A program made the position numbers and the translations under genes. The notes beneath the pieces are model-generated. The model saw only the letters and a program-made list of their open reading frames with translations. It had not been told where the DNA came from and searched no databases. This document shows, in pieces, positions 1 to 12,478 of a DNA stretch of 64,000 bases. Source of the DNA: Schistocerca nitens (taxonomy: Eukaryota > Arthropoda > Insecta > Orthoptera > Acrididae). Position 1 is the first letter of the stretch; every line of letters starts with the position of its first letter. The stretch covers positions 114,545,501-114,609,500 of the forward strand of contig NC_064614.1 in assembly GCF_023898315.1 (NCBI RefSeq), in the 5' to 3' direction.

Positions 1-582
1 GTTTGATGGAGCTCTCCATGCTACTCTATCCTGTGCAAGCTCCCTCATCTCCGAGTAACTACTGCAACCTACATCCTTCTGAAGCTGTTTACCCTGCGCG
101 CTGCCCTCCAGTACTAAATTGGTGATCCCTTGATACCCCAGAATATGTCCTACCAACCGATACCTTCTTCTAGTTAAGTTGTGCCACAAATTCCTCTTCT
201 CCCCAATTCTATTCAGTACCTCATCATTAGTAATGCGATCTACCCATCTAATCTTCAGAATTCTTCTGTAGCACAACATTTCGAAAGCTTCTATTCTCTT
301 CTTTTCTAAACCAGTTATCAGTTCACTTCCATACATAGCTACACTCCATGCAAATACTTTCAGAAAAGACTTTCTGACACTTTAACCTATACTCGATGTT
401 GACAAATTTCTCTTCTCCAGGAACGCTTTCCTTGCCATTGCCAGTCTACAGTTGGTATCCTCTCTGCTTCGATGATCAACAGTTATTTTGCCCCCCAAGT
501 AGCAAAACTCATTTACTACTTTAAGTGTCTCATTTACTAATTCCCGCAGCAGTACCCGATTTAATTCGACTACATTCCATTA
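1..582 (-). mobile_element. RTE-type LINE, 3' portion (5'-truncated copy)
   Basis: The reverse complement matches, block by block, the 3' half of the element at 21.68-22.32 kb (reverse-transcriptase tail with WCYRRMLKI-, RRGRPR- and AWRAASNQS-like text). The window starts inside it. Homology stops at about 582, which is taken as the 5' truncation point. The frame is degraded by indels. Confidence 0.85.
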
Positions 583-1425
583 TACTGTACAGTATAATTC
601 GGGTGAAATTACGAAAGTTCGTTTGTGTCTTGTTCGTACGCGCTTCGTTAGATACCAGTGATAATCTTCAGGGTGGGTCCCGCAGTCTTCAGGATCAGGA
701 TGTGCAGTCCAAAGGGCATACTACACAAAGATCGCAGCCTGCCAAATGTAACTGTAACGTTTGGCGGGGGGGGGGGGGGGGGGAAAACTCCCAGTCCGAT
801 TGTAATAAATGTGATGTCGTGATTTTTCCAGGCGCCGTACTGGTGAAGAGGGCCAGTGTCTTTCACGTCCATTTCCAAATGACATTTTGGCCCCGACACA
901 AGAATCGATGTTCTGTAATACCGGGAATTTGAGAATGATTGCAGAGAGGGCTCTGTGGACGTTTGGCTCTGTTTCTCACACGCTGACTGCACGTTCGTGG
1001 GTCCTCCATACCGTGGGAAAATTGAGCTACCGAACTTGGTTGCCAAGGGGTGCGGCGGACGAGGACGAAGCAAAGTGTTGTATACATGAATGACGTAAGG
1101 CTGCTAAGCACTTTCTCGGCAGCTACAGAGTCTGTTACTATACCGCTGATTCCAGAGGATGGTTGGCGACCACGTAATCAAATGGTGCTGGACTTTTTTA
1201 CCTCATGCCTTGCATTACATTAAATTCATTTGTTGAGGATGAGATATTGTGTTGAAGGAGGTTAGGATCATCTGTATGTCACTCTACATATCGTAAATGT
1301 TTACTGACGACGTCACTTCCATGTTCACAATTGCGTCGTCTGCTAACGGCTTGATAGACGCCTGGAGCTACGGACGTCTACCAAGTCATTTATACGTAAA
1401 GTGCTCAAAATAGTTTTCCGCATTC
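583..1425. other. Unclassified, contains poly-G tract
   Basis: There is no convincing gene. The stretch has a run of 18 G at about 765-782, and short overlapping frames on both strands look like chance. It may be decayed repeat sequence. Confidence 0.5.
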
Positions 1426-1892
1426 CGCATATATGTCACTGGTGTTACCTATTCTTGAGTACTGCACGAGTGTTTGGGATCCGTACCAGGTCGGATTGAA
1501 GGGAGACATCGAAGCAAATCAGAGCTGGGTTGCTAGATTTGTTAGCGGCAGGTTCGAGCAACACGTAAGTGATACTGGAATACGTCGAGAACTCAAATGG
1601 GAATCGCTGGAGGGAAGGCGACGTTCTTTCCGAGAAACACTGTTGAGAAAATTTAGAGAACAGGCATTTGAAGCTGACTGCCGAACGATTCTACTGCTGC
1701 CAACATACATTGCGCGTAAGGACCACGAAGATAAGATTCGAGAGATTAGGGCTCATACGGAGGCACATAGACAGACGTTTTTCGCTCTATTTGCGAGTGG
1801 AACAGGAGGGGAAATGACTAGTAGTGGTACAGGGTACCCTCCGCCACGCACCGTGCGGTGGCTTGCGGAGTAACTGTATAGTAGTAGAGGAA
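1426..1892 (+). mobile_element. Non-LTR retrotransposon (family B), C-terminal RT end and 3' end
   Basis: The frame reads VLPILEYCTSVWDPYQVGL, then a degraded RRxFRETLL- segment and PTYIARKDHEDKIREIRAHTEA, ending with PPRTVRWLAE. The same text recurs at 23.3-23.7, 25.0-25.5 and 51.5-51.9 kb. This is the C-terminal end of an I/Jockey/CR1-grade LINE; the exact clade is not resolved by eye. Confidence 0.8.
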
Positions 1893-3230
1893 ACCAGTAG
1901 GCTATGTGCCGGCATTGCGCTTCTCCCCCTCCCTTCTCGCATTATCACACAACACAAACACAATACCACACTCTTCGCACATACCTATTACACCCACCTA
2001 CACTGCAAAATACACATCAGACAGCACTCAAGCATATCCTCAAGGAAAGGGACAACTACGTATGGAGAAAGAAACCCCTTATGACTAGGCGTCATTACCC
2101 ACACCCCTTGCAGTCTCTCAGCTAAGAATGCCCTACGGCGTTATTTACTTTTTAGTGGAACAGTGGAGTCAGTGAATGAAGTGGAACAATCATGAAAATT
2201 TACTCGTAATCATACGATGCCACTTAGACATACTGGGAGAATCCTTACAAAGTACAATTCACGCATGAAAGGGATCGCTTAAGAAACCTTCTTTCGGCCA
2301 ACTTCTTAGTCTTGTCTTGAATACTTACGAAGCTGTGTTAACTGAACCGACAGAGAAGATTCGAAGGGGAATTGCGCAGTTCGTAAAGGGTGCGTTTACT
2401 AAAGATGATAGTGTTATAGAAATTCTGAACTACCTAAAAGGCGTTCTGTAGTGCGGAGAGTCTTACATATTTACAAGAGGCTACACTAAAGAGACGACAA
2501 ATGCTTTACTTTTCTTTGAAAAGAATCTCTTGGGAAGGGCACTTCCGAACTCCTGCCGTTCTCACTCTATCCGAACTTCTTCTTCGTCTTGTCATGACGG
2601 ATTGTTAAACCCTACTCTCCCTTCTTTTGTTAGCGAGCAATTACCTGTGGGTCCTGATAATTCCAGACGCGCCTATTCCAACTGTAAACTTAACCGACAC
2701 TACGATAGTAGACCTCGTCTGTGAAGAACACATGTATGTAGTGGGCATCAACACTAGCATTTTTTTTTATAAGCTTCGCAAATTTATAGGGGTGTGGACT
2801 CGGCTGATCCCGGAATCTGAACCTTTCGGCACTTTTAGATTGTACTCCAGCGATACCCTCCATACGATTACGTGTCGTTTATACGTAGAGCGCACCACAG
2901 CACGCATATTGTTTGAAGGTACGTGGCTAAACTGTTCTAAAAAAAAGCATCCTCAAAATACGATGGTCTCAAACTGTATCGTACTTTTCCACCACTCTCT
3001 GGCTCAGGAGGAAGATACCCTGTTCCTCGATAAAGTATTAACGAAATGCAACAAAGGTACGTTGATATGGATGTCTGCAGTTAGAAACCCGACAAGTCAC
3101 TCTCACATTCCTAATTCTTTAAACAGTCAAACTCCCATGTGTAAGAGGAGTCCGTTTTAAGAAAAGCTGGTTGCTCGCGTATCTCAATTTTTATGGCGTC
3201 GTATGTCGTGAAAGTCCTTTCAGTGATATA
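1893..3230. other. Unclassified; weak LINE-like decay
   Basis: 2200-2480 has faint family-B-like phrases on the + strand in several frames. A 177-codon frame at 2627-3160 shows no domain or codon bias. The rest shows nothing recognisable. Confidence 0.4.
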
Positions 3231-4462
3231 CACCGTGTCGTCAAAAGTGTCCGAACACCTGGCTGAAAATGACTTACAAGTTCGTGGCGCCCTCCATCGG
3301 TAATGCTGGAATTCAATATGGTGTTGGTCGACCCTTAGCCTCGATGACAGCTTCCACTCTCGCAGGCACACGTTCAATAAGGTTCTGGAAGGTTTCTTGG
3401 GGAATTGCAGCCCACTCTTCACGGAGTGCTACACTGAGGAGAGGTATCGATGTCGGTCGGTGAGGCCTGGCACGAAGTCTGCGTTCCAAAACATCCAAAA
3501 GGTGTTCTATAGGATTCAGGTCAAGACTCTGTGCAGGCCAGTCCATTACAGGGATGTTATTGCTGTGTAGCTACTCCGCCATTGGAAGTGCATTATGAAC
3601 AGGTGCTCGATCGTGTTGAAAGATCCAATCGCCATCTCCGAATTGCTCTTCAACAGTGGGAAGCAAGAAGGTGCTTAAAACATCAATGTAGATCTGTGCT
3701 GTGATAGTGCCACTCAAAACAACAAGGGGTGCAAGACCCCTCCATGAAAAACACGACCACACTATAACACCACCGCCTCCGAATTTTACTGTTGGCACTA
3801 CACACGCTGGCAGATGACGTTCACCGGGCTTTCGCCATACCCACAACCTGCCATCCGAACACCACATCGTGTATCGTGATTCGGCACTGCACACAACGTT
3901 TTTCCACTGTTCAATTGTCCAATGTTTACGCTCCTTACGCCAAGCGAGGCGTCGTTTGGCATTTATCGGCGTGATGAGTGGATTATGAGCAGCCGCTCGA
4001 CCATGAAATCCGTTTTCTCAGCTCCCCTCTAACTATCATAGTACTTACAGTTTGGAATTCCTATGTGATGATCTGGATAGATGTCTGCCTGTTACACATT
4101 ACGACCCTTTTCAACTGTCGGCAGTCTCTGTCAGTCAACAGACGAGGTCGGCCCGTACGCTTTCGTGCTGCACGTGTTCCTTCACGTTTCGACTTCACTA
4201 TCACATCGGAAACAGTGGACCTAGGGATGTTTAGGAATGTGGAAATCTCGCGCACAGACGTATGACACAAGTGACACCCAATCACCTGACTACATTCCAA
4301 GTCCGTGAGTTCCGTAGAGCGCCCTATTCTGCTCTCTCTCATGACGTCTAATGACACTGAGCTCGCTGAAATGGAGTATCTGGCTGTAGGTGGCAGCACA
4401 AAGCACCTAATACGAAAAGTGTATGTTTTTGGGGGTTTCGGGATACTTTTGATAACATAGTG
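3231..4462 (-). mobile_element. Tc1-like transposon, copy A (broken transposase)
   Basis: The element is flanked by TA on both sides, with terminal inverted repeats of the form CACnnTGTnrTCAAAAGTnTCC. The minus-strand transposase is in pieces: a helix-turn-helix N-terminus (about 4399-4061; MRESRIGRSTELTD..., LNIPRSTVSDVI, TGRPRLLTDRD), a catalytic part (about 3894-3571; AESRYTMWCSDGRLWVWRKPGE, FQHDRAPVHN), then a stop replacing the Trp present in copy B at 46.8 kb, and the DLNPIEHL end (3546-3313). It is not autonomous. Confidence 0.92.
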
Positions 4463-4737
4463 TATGTGGACATTGTCTGTAAAATGTGTTGCGAATATAG
4501 TTAGTAGTAACGTAGTGATATATTAAAACGTCATACCTGTTGGAAGTCGTTAAGTGCTCTCAGTCAGAAATACTGCGTGAATGTGGTCTGGGCGATTTAG
4601 TACGCGCCTCAAAACATATACGTAGTTTTTAATTTTAACATTTGACTTACTGTGCTAAACCTTTCATTTAAAATTATCCCTGTTAATGACTGGATTATGA
4701 AAGGATTTTAAATTTTTAAATCCGTCCATCCGACTGC

Positions 4738-4862
4738 CACAGAACATGGCGTGATTCATCAGTGTACATCACTCGTTTCCAGTCATCCACTGTCCAGGGC
4801 CGCCTCTCGTTACACCACCTCAAGCGTCGCTAAGTATCGACTACAGAAATGTTTGGCTTAGG
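4738..4862 (-). mobile_element. Tc1-like transposase fragment (first catalytic motif)
   Basis: The reverse complement reads RPWTVDDWKRVMYTDESRH, the first Asp motif of a Tc1 transposase. It is a short isolated remnant. Confidence 0.7.
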
Positions 4863-4924
4863 AGGAGATGCACGCGATTGTAAGCCATTCTTTTTAACTC
4901 CATAGGAACAATCATTGTGCTAGC

Positions 4925-5178
4925 TGGAAGGAAAGAGCATTAGGGGTTAACGTCCCGTCGACATGGAAATCGTTAGAGACGGAGCACAAGCTGGGATGGT
5001 TTCAAGGACGTGGAAGGAAACCGGCTGTGCCGTTTCAGAGGAATCATCCCAGAATTTGCCTGGAGCGATTTAGGGAATTCACGGAAAATGAAAATCTGGA
5101 TGACCGGATGCGGATTTGAACCGTCGACCCCTCTAATGCGAGTTCTCTGTAGCAACCACAGCGCCAGGCCTCGCTCTA
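4925..5178 (-). mobile_element. tRNA-related SINE (family D)
   Basis: On the minus strand an A-box-like TGGCGCTGTGGTTGC is followed by a B box GGTTCAAATCC, then a body containing a run about a GATTTAGGGAAnTCACGG segment. A partial relative lies at 7245-7425. I recognise this repeat type from orthopteran DNA. Confidence 0.7.
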
Positions 5179-5356
5179 CATCCACATCTACATGGGTACT
5201 CTTCCAATCACACTTAAATGCCTGGCAAATGTTCATCGAACCACATTTACAATAATTCTCTATTATTTCCAACTGGAACAGCGCGCGGAGAAAACTAACG
5301 CCTGCATCTTTCCGTGCGAGCTCTAATTTTCCTTATTTTATTATGATGATCGTTTC
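5179..5356 (-). mobile_element. Family-B LINE 3' UTR, interrupted by a SINE
   Basis: It begins (minus-strand 3' end) with a CTACATCCACATCTACATG microsatellite-like tail, continues with 3' UTR, and resumes after the SINE at 5777. The target duplication TTATGATGATCGTTTC is the last 16 bases. Confidence 0.8.
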
Positions 5357-5760
5357 AGACCCGCCATGTTAGCCGATAGCGCTAATGCGTTGCTTTCTGG
5401 ACTCGGTAGGCGCGCCAGCCCCGGATCGAATCCGCCCGGCGGATTATCGACGAAGGCCGGTGTCCGAGCCAACCTGGATGTGGTTTTTAGGCGGTTTTCC
5501 ACATCCCAATAGGTGAATACCGGGCTGGTCACGACGTCCCGCCTCAGTTACCCGCCTCGCAGGCATCTGAACACGTTCTCGCTATTTCATGGATTACACT
5601 AGACACAGACAGCTAGGGTACACTAATTCCGTCCTGACGGGAACGAGGTGGCGACAGGACGGGCATCCGGCCATTCCTTAACATTGACCTTGCCAAATCC
5701 GTTCTTAAACATGCCGACCCTGCGGAACCGAGGTATAAGGCACAAGCGAAAGAAAGAAGA
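5357..5760 (+). mobile_element. tRNA-derived SINE (family C) nested in a LINE
   Basis: It is flanked by target duplications TTATGATGATCGTTTC (5341-5356) and TTATGATGATTGTTTC (5761-5776). The head has an A-box-like TAGCCGATAGCGC and a B box GGATCGAATCC about 60 bp later. An A-rich end (gaaagaaagaaga) lies at the right. The insertion splits the 3' UTR of the LINE at 5.2-6.8 kb. Confidence 0.88.
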
Positions 5761-5776
5761 TTATGATGATTGTTTC

Positions 5777-6800
5777 TCCCTATGGACGTCGGCCTCAACA
5801 AAATATTTTCGCATTTGGAAGAGGAAGTTGGTGATTGAAATTTCGTGAAAAGATTCCGCCGCAACGAAAAAAGCCTTTGTCGTAGTGACATCCACCCCAA
5901 ATCCTGTATCATGTCAGTGACACTGTCTCCCCTATTTCTCAATAATACAAAACGTGCTGATCGTCTTCGAAAGTTCTCGGTGTACTGCATTAATTCTATC
6001 CGGTAAGGATTCCAGACCGAGCAGCAGTACTCCAAAACAGGACGGACAAGCGTAATGTCGGCGGCCTCTTTAGTAGATCTGTTACAGTTTATAAGCGTTC
6101 AGCGAATATGACGCAGTCTTTGGTTTACCTTCGCCACAACATTTTCTATGCGTTAATTCCAATTTAAGTCTTTCGTAATTGCAAATCCTAGGTATTTAGT
6201 TGAATTTACGCCTTTAGATTTGACTGATTTATCATGTAACCAAAATTTAACAGATTCCTTTTAGCACTCATGTCGATGACCTCACACTTTTCATTATTTA
6301 GGGTCTATTTTCGCACCATTCTGATATCTTTCCTAAACCGGTTTGCAATTTGTTTTGATCATCTGACGACAACACTAGACGATAAACGACAGCAGCGTCT
6401 GCAAACAACCTAATAAGGCTGCTCAGATTGTCTCCTAAATCGTTTATATAGTTAAGGACGAGCAAGGGGGCCTCCAACACTACATCGGGGAACGCAAAAA
6501 ATCACTTTTGTTTTACTCGATGACTTTCCGTCGATTAATACAAACTGACCTCTCTCACAGGAAGTCACGTATCCAGCCACGTAACTGAGACGATATTCCA
6601 AAAGGGCTCAATTTCACTCCAAGTCGATTGTATGGTACAGTGTCAAAATTCATTTGGAAATCTAGAAATACGTAATCAATTTGAAATCTCTTGTCAGTAG
6701 TACTCAACACTTCGTATGTATAAAGAAATAGTTGTGTTTCACAAGAACGATGTCTTCTAAACCCTTGATGACGGTGTGTCATCTCTTCGAGAAAATTCGT
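5777..6800 (-). mobile_element. Family-B LINE reverse-transcriptase region (decayed)
   Basis: Minus-strand frames give HQGFRRHRSCETQLF, the FLDFQMNFDTVPYNRL block, a FADAAVVYR catalytic box (the usual FADD has changed), and MEYCCSVWNPYRIELMQ near the C-terminus. Several frameshifts and stops make it inactive. It continues 3' into 5179-5356 across the SINE. Confidence 0.88.
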
Positions 6801-6864
6801 AATGTTCGAACATACTGGTAATCATTGTGCTAGCAGATAGAGCAATTCAGGAATGATTCCTTCC

Positions 6865-7195
6865 GGTGATTTCATGTCATTTTAACGTGAAGTCTGCCTG
6901 GTCTTGATTTATCTGTCGTTTGTTTCTTCACGTTTCCACTTCACAGTCACATTACCAGGAATCTACTTCGACAGCTGTTGAGCGGTTGAAGTGTTCCTGA
7001 TATAACTGATACTTTGGTTACAGCCAATGACTAGTCTACGTTCGAAGCACTGAGCTCTCTTGACCCACCAATACTGCATCTATGCATACTCGTACAACGC
7101 AACACCCCCCGCCTCCTTTTACACTGGCGCGTGCGCCTGCCGTGATATCTGGTGGTTAATTCTGCACCACATGCGGGTGGCCGGATACTTTTGAT
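6865..7195 (-). mobile_element. Tc1-like terminal fragment
   Basis: The right end carries GGCCGGATACTTTTGATC, matching the termini of the Tc1 copies at 3.2 and 46.8 kb. The interior retains a tract similar to their N-terminal transposase region. The rest is decayed. Confidence 0.6.
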
Positions 7196-7239
7196 CTGCT
7201 AGCGGTTGGTTGATTCGGGGTATGGGAACAACCAGCAAC

Positions 7240-7425
7240 GTCATCGGTTCCAACGAATTAGGGAAGGATTGGAAAGAAAGTCGGCCGTGCCCTTTCCAAG
7301 GAACCATCCCGGCATTTGCTGAAGCGCTTTAGGGTTTGAACAGTCGCCCCCCCCTCCCCCCCCCCCCGCCACAATGCAAGTCCAGTGTGATAAACATTGC
7401 ACCAACTCGCTCGGTGATTAGCTAT
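7240..7425 (-). mobile_element. SINE family D, partial, with C-rich tract
   Basis: It shares an extended stretch with 4960-5070 (TCGGCCGTGCCCTTTCC, then ATCCCGGCATTTGC). A poly-C tract at about 7340-7368 replaces part of the head. Confidence 0.65.
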
Positions 7426-7857
7426 TGTAGACGAAGGTAGACACTTGTCCTCCGGTACATGTCGCATGTCATTTTTGATGTCGTTATTATCCGCAGATGT
7501 TCTTCGACTATTGAACTTCGGTGTTCTCCAGTACAGTACTACAGACCACCGGCGATGCACCATCATATGTGGTTCTAGTGAAGTCTGCTTTTGAAAATGT
7601 TTGGCATTATTATCTGGTGTGTCGCTTACCTGTAGAGCTTCATACAACAAATAAATGATGACGGATTGTATCTAAATTGCAACCGTTTCGTGTCAGTCAC
7701 TACGAGAAGTACATGTTGTGCAATATTGGCTTTATATTACCAGTGGCAACGATATAAGACAGGTACAAAGTCTGATGATCGGGAACTTCACATCCTCATC
7801 GTCTTACGGGACAAATCCAGGCGACAAAACTGTCTTCCTGGGAGAATTCCAGTCAGC

Positions 7858-8062
7858 TCAAAATGTTCAAACGTGTGTGAATTCCCAAGGGATCAAACTG
7901 CTGAGGTCATCGCTCCCTAGACTTACACACTATTTAAACTAACATATGCGAAGAACAACATACACACACCCATGTCCGAGGGAGGACTCGAACCTCCGGC
8001 GGCAGGGCCCGCGCAATCCGTGACATGTCGCCTCAAACTGCGCGGCTACCTCACACTCGACC
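7858..8062 (-). mobile_element. tRNA-derived SINE (family B)
   Basis: The minus strand has a B-box region (reverse complement of ggactcgaacctccgg) and a body ending near TTTGAACATTTTG. The same family occurs at 12283 (+) and 31100 (-). Confidence 0.8.
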
Positions 8063-9661
8063 ACCACTGTGTTAACGTACCTTAATTATCTCGGCTACGG
8101 TAGCATATATCTCCCAATCTCATTGTGTTTTCATGCTTCAAATACTTTCTCAGAAGGATCAATCGACACTGGTATTTCACGATTTTGTAAGATCTCAGGC
8201 GGTGTGCTCTGTCATAGGCTTTGCAGAAAACGTGCATACTGAAAATTCATTTCTTTTGCTAGATTCACCGCATGATGACTATCAGATACGTAACTGGTTT
8301 TCCTGCTTAAACCTCTAAGTGACCGCAACTTCAGTTTAAAACTTACTCCTCTAAAAAGAACACCAATCTGGACGGAGTCGAAAGGTATACTATCAAAAAC
8401 TGTAATTAATATTAGCCTAGTAAAAACGTACGGAAAAGTGTAAACCTCTATCTCTCACAATATCATTGTTACCCATACTTTTTCTCTAAAATAGCAAGGC
8501 AATATAGTGACACCTTACTATCGTTATCATAAAATCTTATATGCAGCCACACAACTTGTATTATGGAAACCATTCTTCCGACATGACACTATCCTGATAC
8601 CGAAAAAAGAAACAGAAACTAACTACTCTTCCCATAATTTATGAAAAATCAGTTCTCTAGTATCTGACTGAGACTTTTTTAAAAATAACCTCTAACGTGT
8701 CCCAACATTTACAGTGAAATGCTCCTGCACGCAACAGATGACTTACCTCGACTTGCCGCTGCAACTGCATAAATATGTTGTATCCAGGCACGTGCCAAGA
8801 TAACTCAGAAGAAATACTACGATCCAAGCAGAGAGCAATGCATGGTCAGAACTACTGTTTTGTTTTTATAGAAATTAAACAATCAGGAGATGTTTACTAA
8901 ACAAGCCTTAAGCATAGTAGAAAAATGATAGGAATCAATACAAACGTTTAATTACTGTATTCTGAAAACTAAAGGTTCATGCACTGACAAACTTCACTCA
9001 AACCTTCCTTTTCCATGGACAGTTTGATTAGCAAAAACTTTGATTATTTCACAATGTCTTAATCAATAATCATGTATCTGGTCACAACAGAGATGTGAAT
9101 ATTACTTTCAGTGTATGCATACAAAAATCTGACAAAATCTGTCCATTGCGCAAGCAAGCAGAAATTACAGGCAGCAAAAAACAAGACAAATTACCAAAAA
9201 TCTTCGTTTAATACAAAAATCTCCTCCTCCGCTACTAGCACGGTCAGGGCAGGATGCAGCCTCTCATTATGCGGCTTCTCTCCATTCCACACTGCGTTCA
9301 ACTAAGAACAACCACTGTTCGCTCGCTATCACTCGCGATAATAATATCTCAGACTCAGAGTTTGTGTATGTGCGCAACACCAGAATCAGCAGCCAACTTT
9401 CCAAAAAACTGAGCGTCCAACTTTCAGAGTACAAGAAAGGGAAAAGATCAATGCGCCCAGGAAGATGCCTCAAACTACTCACCGAATAACGGCGCCAAAC
9501 GAAATGCACATTTAAAAGCTTTAAAAATGTTTCACAGCAGGGGAAAAGGGATTAATGTGTTGCACACTCGCAGCGAAGTCAATGGCCGCATGTATGAGGC
9601 AATTAGCAGTGAGCTGTACTCGGAATTATTTTAACAGTTGGAAAGCTCGAAAAAAAAAATG
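8063..9661. other. Unclassified AT-rich DNA
   Basis: There is no long frame, repeat boundary or splice-flanked exon that I can support. All frames here are below 85 codons and compositionally random. Confidence 0.5.
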
Positions 9662-10094
9662 CTGTTGTAGGACTGGGCTTTCTACCGAAATTATGGCTTA
9701 CTTGGAATCCACTCAAGTGTAACTGAGGCCGCTGGGACATCTGGGAGAACTCTGGTGAAGGCTCGCCAATTGCCTTCCGGTTCTGGGCGTGACTTGGGGG
9801 TTCGCTGCCGTCGCACTTGGGCACGCCTGGGGAGTGCGGTCTATCGCGCTTCTTGTCGCAGCGACCACTTTCTGCCCTGCCTCGGCTTCTGCTTTCATTT
9901 CCCGTCGTTTTGCAGTCCACCCTGCCTAGCACTCTCTCCTGTCACCAAGCCAAAGAAACGCTGCTCCTTTCTCAGCGCCGAACTTCAGTTCCTAATACCT
10001 CACTCAATAGCGTTTCTGACTTTTTTCATACGTGGGAATGCCCTCCCAAATATTCTCACTTCATTTGTTTGAAAAGAACCCAGTCCTACAACAG
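9662..10094. repeat. GC-rich segment bounded by 16-bp perfect inverted repeats
   Basis: CTGTTGTAGGACTGGG (9662-9677) and its exact reverse complement (10079-10094) enclose 401 bp of markedly higher GC. Open frames exist on both strands. The arrangement suggests a small inverted-repeat element or a fragment of one, but no target duplication is evident. Confidence 0.6.
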
Positions 10095-11055
10095 TCCATC
10101 CCCTATAATCATGGGTGGGAAAAGAAAAAAAGGAACAAAAATAAGGAAAAGGAGCTTAGATGCCAAGAGAAGAAGGGCAGCGAAGGAAATCGATAGTGTT
10201 CTTGTTTCAGAATCTGAATTAATAATTACCAAGATGCACCCTTACTGAATGTGGAGTCTTATTGTAGGTGACCCTAAATAATTTGAAGTAAGTACATTTA
10301 TACCTTTATTATCGCCTCTTGTTCGTACAAAATTTATCAGAAAGTAGTAACAAACTTTCACGAAATCTAATTCCAGGTAATTCTGTACCTATTTGTTATC
10401 GCCGTTGATTTTTATGCAGTCATTTTTACAAGATGCAAGAGATTCACCCTGCTCGTCACAAATTAATGTTTGGAGAGAACAACATTTAGATCGTACTGGA
10501 GACGTCAGCGATATTTTTGAAATAGGTTTGTGTCCGGTATAATTTCAGTAAGAAAATACTGGTTCAGATCCACAAGATGGGCAATAATGAAAATAAGTCG
10601 AAAAGCTGTACAGATTACGTCAGAATTAAAACGTATAAGATACACTGCTGTCATACCATATGAAAGGAGCACTAGTTCACGTCCAACTACTTTGAGAAAA
10701 GCATTTTGTCAATGGATGTGACTGACAAGCGTCAATCTTATAATTGCTATTCTCATGGTGGGTAATAATTATTTATATGCTGTTCGCCGACATCTATAGA
10801 CACAATTAAAATGGGCAGTTTTAAATTTTCTTCGAATATGTCAATGTAAGATGAAAATGACATGAATATATGTAGTTTGAAAGGAACAGTACATTTTGCA
10901 CCAACGTCATCAGCACGGATAACACACGGACCCGTGGCAACCCGTGCTGCTAACAAAATGTCCGACCACATGTTGCCGAGGTTTCTCCGACCACGCTGCA
11001 GAACTTTCGCTGAAAAGACTTTACACATGCTCCATACTGTCCTAACCTCTCCCCA
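10095..11055. other. Unclassified; short purine-rich tract
   Basis: 10110-10200 is A/G-rich and can be read as a Lys/Arg-rich peptide, probably by composition alone. Nothing else is recognisable. Confidence 0.4.
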
Positions 11056-11290
11056 TGCGATTTTCAAACTTCTGGAGACCTGAAGGAAGGCACTGGTGGC
11101 CGTCGATTTGCTTCGAACAGGGCACGCCTGGGTACAACCATGGTTCTGCAGGCAGACGCAGACATTTTTCGATGAAGGTAGTGACCGCCTTGTCTCACAG
11201 TGGGATAAATGTATTAACAGTTATGGGAATTACTTTTGAAATAATAAACAGTTTAATTACTTTTTTCCCATATGTCTCGTTTTTATTTGA
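11056..11290 (+). mobile_element. mariner-like transposase C-terminal fragment
   Basis: The + frame contains FFDEGSDRLVSQWDKCINSYGNYF, followed by an AATAAAC-rich 3' end. This is the C-terminal signature of mariner-group transposases (repeating RW-KC-G-Y pattern). Upstream parts are missing. Confidence 0.7.
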
Positions 11291-11720
11291 CTGCCCCTTG
11301 TATACGGACAGGGAAAGGCGAGTAATGCGATGGGTGGTTGTAAAACATCACATGAAACAACCGGAAAGGATCACTCGTGAGTTTCAAAGTGCTACCACTA
11401 GTCCGGCTGTGCGTAGGCAGCGGGGCAACTGAAAAGGATGTCATCGAATGGCAGGCAGCTCATAAGCCAGACATTTCTGTAATCAGTGCAAAGCAACTCT
11501 TGAGGTTGTGAAAAGACCGACGCCTCTCGACGCTGCACTACCGGAAACAAGTGATTTTGAGTGATGAATCACGGTAAATCCAGTCGCAAGGCGATGGAAG
11601 GGTTTGGGTTTGACGAATGCGTGGAGAACTTTACCTGCTATCATGTGTATTGCCAACAGTATTTGGGTTTGAGGGTTCTAACGTCAGTTCATCCACCAGT
11701 CCCAACACCTTTTGGGTATG
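11291..11720 (+). mobile_element. Tc1-like transposase N-terminal/first catalytic fragment
   Basis: Pieces in shifted frames read ERRVMRWVVVKHH, ITREFQSAT and, after a frameshift, VILSDESR and a cysteine/PTV-like block. It may be the 5' part of the element whose 3' part lies at 13.2-13.56 kb. Confidence 0.6.
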
Positions 11721-12282
11721 ATCAAATTCCAGTACTCTTCTTCTACCCTAATGTATTTCAATTTCAACAAAGTGAAGAACGCGTAGCTGAATTAATTTGT
11801 ACTTAGCTTTTTGGTGTTGTTGAAGTTTTGGTCGACGTCTCCAAAGCTGCTGCTGCTGCTTCTTGTGCCAGTTTATAAAAATGGGTTCTGGTAAGATGTT
11901 TGACATTTGCCCTTAAATAAAAAGTGTTCGCAATGATGTCATTTTCTAACAGATGGTTTACTTCCAAATTCTGATTACACTTTCACTACTGGTTGTAATA
12001 ATCACATGTATTAGTGATGATAACAGTTTTTACTGCAACCCGCAAAACACATCCACTTCCTATCATCCATGACAACCAAGGACGTCGTCTGGCTCAAGAT
12101 GTCAAACACTCCGCATAACCTCCAGGTTCAGGCTGGAGTTGTTATTCTGGAATTTTTGGCAACCTTTTGACACAGGTTAATACTGATGCAAAAACCAGAA
12201 AAATCTAAAATTTACAGATTGAGAATAATGCTTACAGGAACTATTGGTAATTATTTACGGGAATATGACGTTAATAGCCGCA

Positions 12283-12478
12283 CGTTGTGGCCGTGTGGTT
12301 AGAGGCGCCATGTCACTAATCGTGCGAACCCTCTCGACGGAGGTTCGAGTCCTTCCTCGGGCATGGGTGTGAGTGTTGTCCTTAGCTTTAAGTTAGTTTA
12401 AGTAATGTGTAAGTCTAGGGACCGATGACCTCAGCAATTTTGTCCCTTAGGAATTCACACACATTTGAACATTTTGAT
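12283..12478 (+). mobile_element. tRNA-derived SINE (family B)
   Basis: The A-box region is TGGCCGTGTGGTTAGAGGC and the B box is GGTTCGAGTCC. The body then reads GGGACCGATGACCTCAGCA and ends near CACATTTGAACATTTTG. It is inserted in AT-rich DNA between two halves of a possible Tc1 element. Confidence 0.88.

Noticed and set aside
2627..3160. 177-codon frame
   Set aside because: No domain, no codon bias, no splice or repeat context. Chance length for this composition.
9817..10248. 143-codon frame ending in a Lys/Arg-rich peptide
   Set aside because: It crosses the inverted-repeat boundary at 10094, and the basic tail reflects a purine-rich tract.
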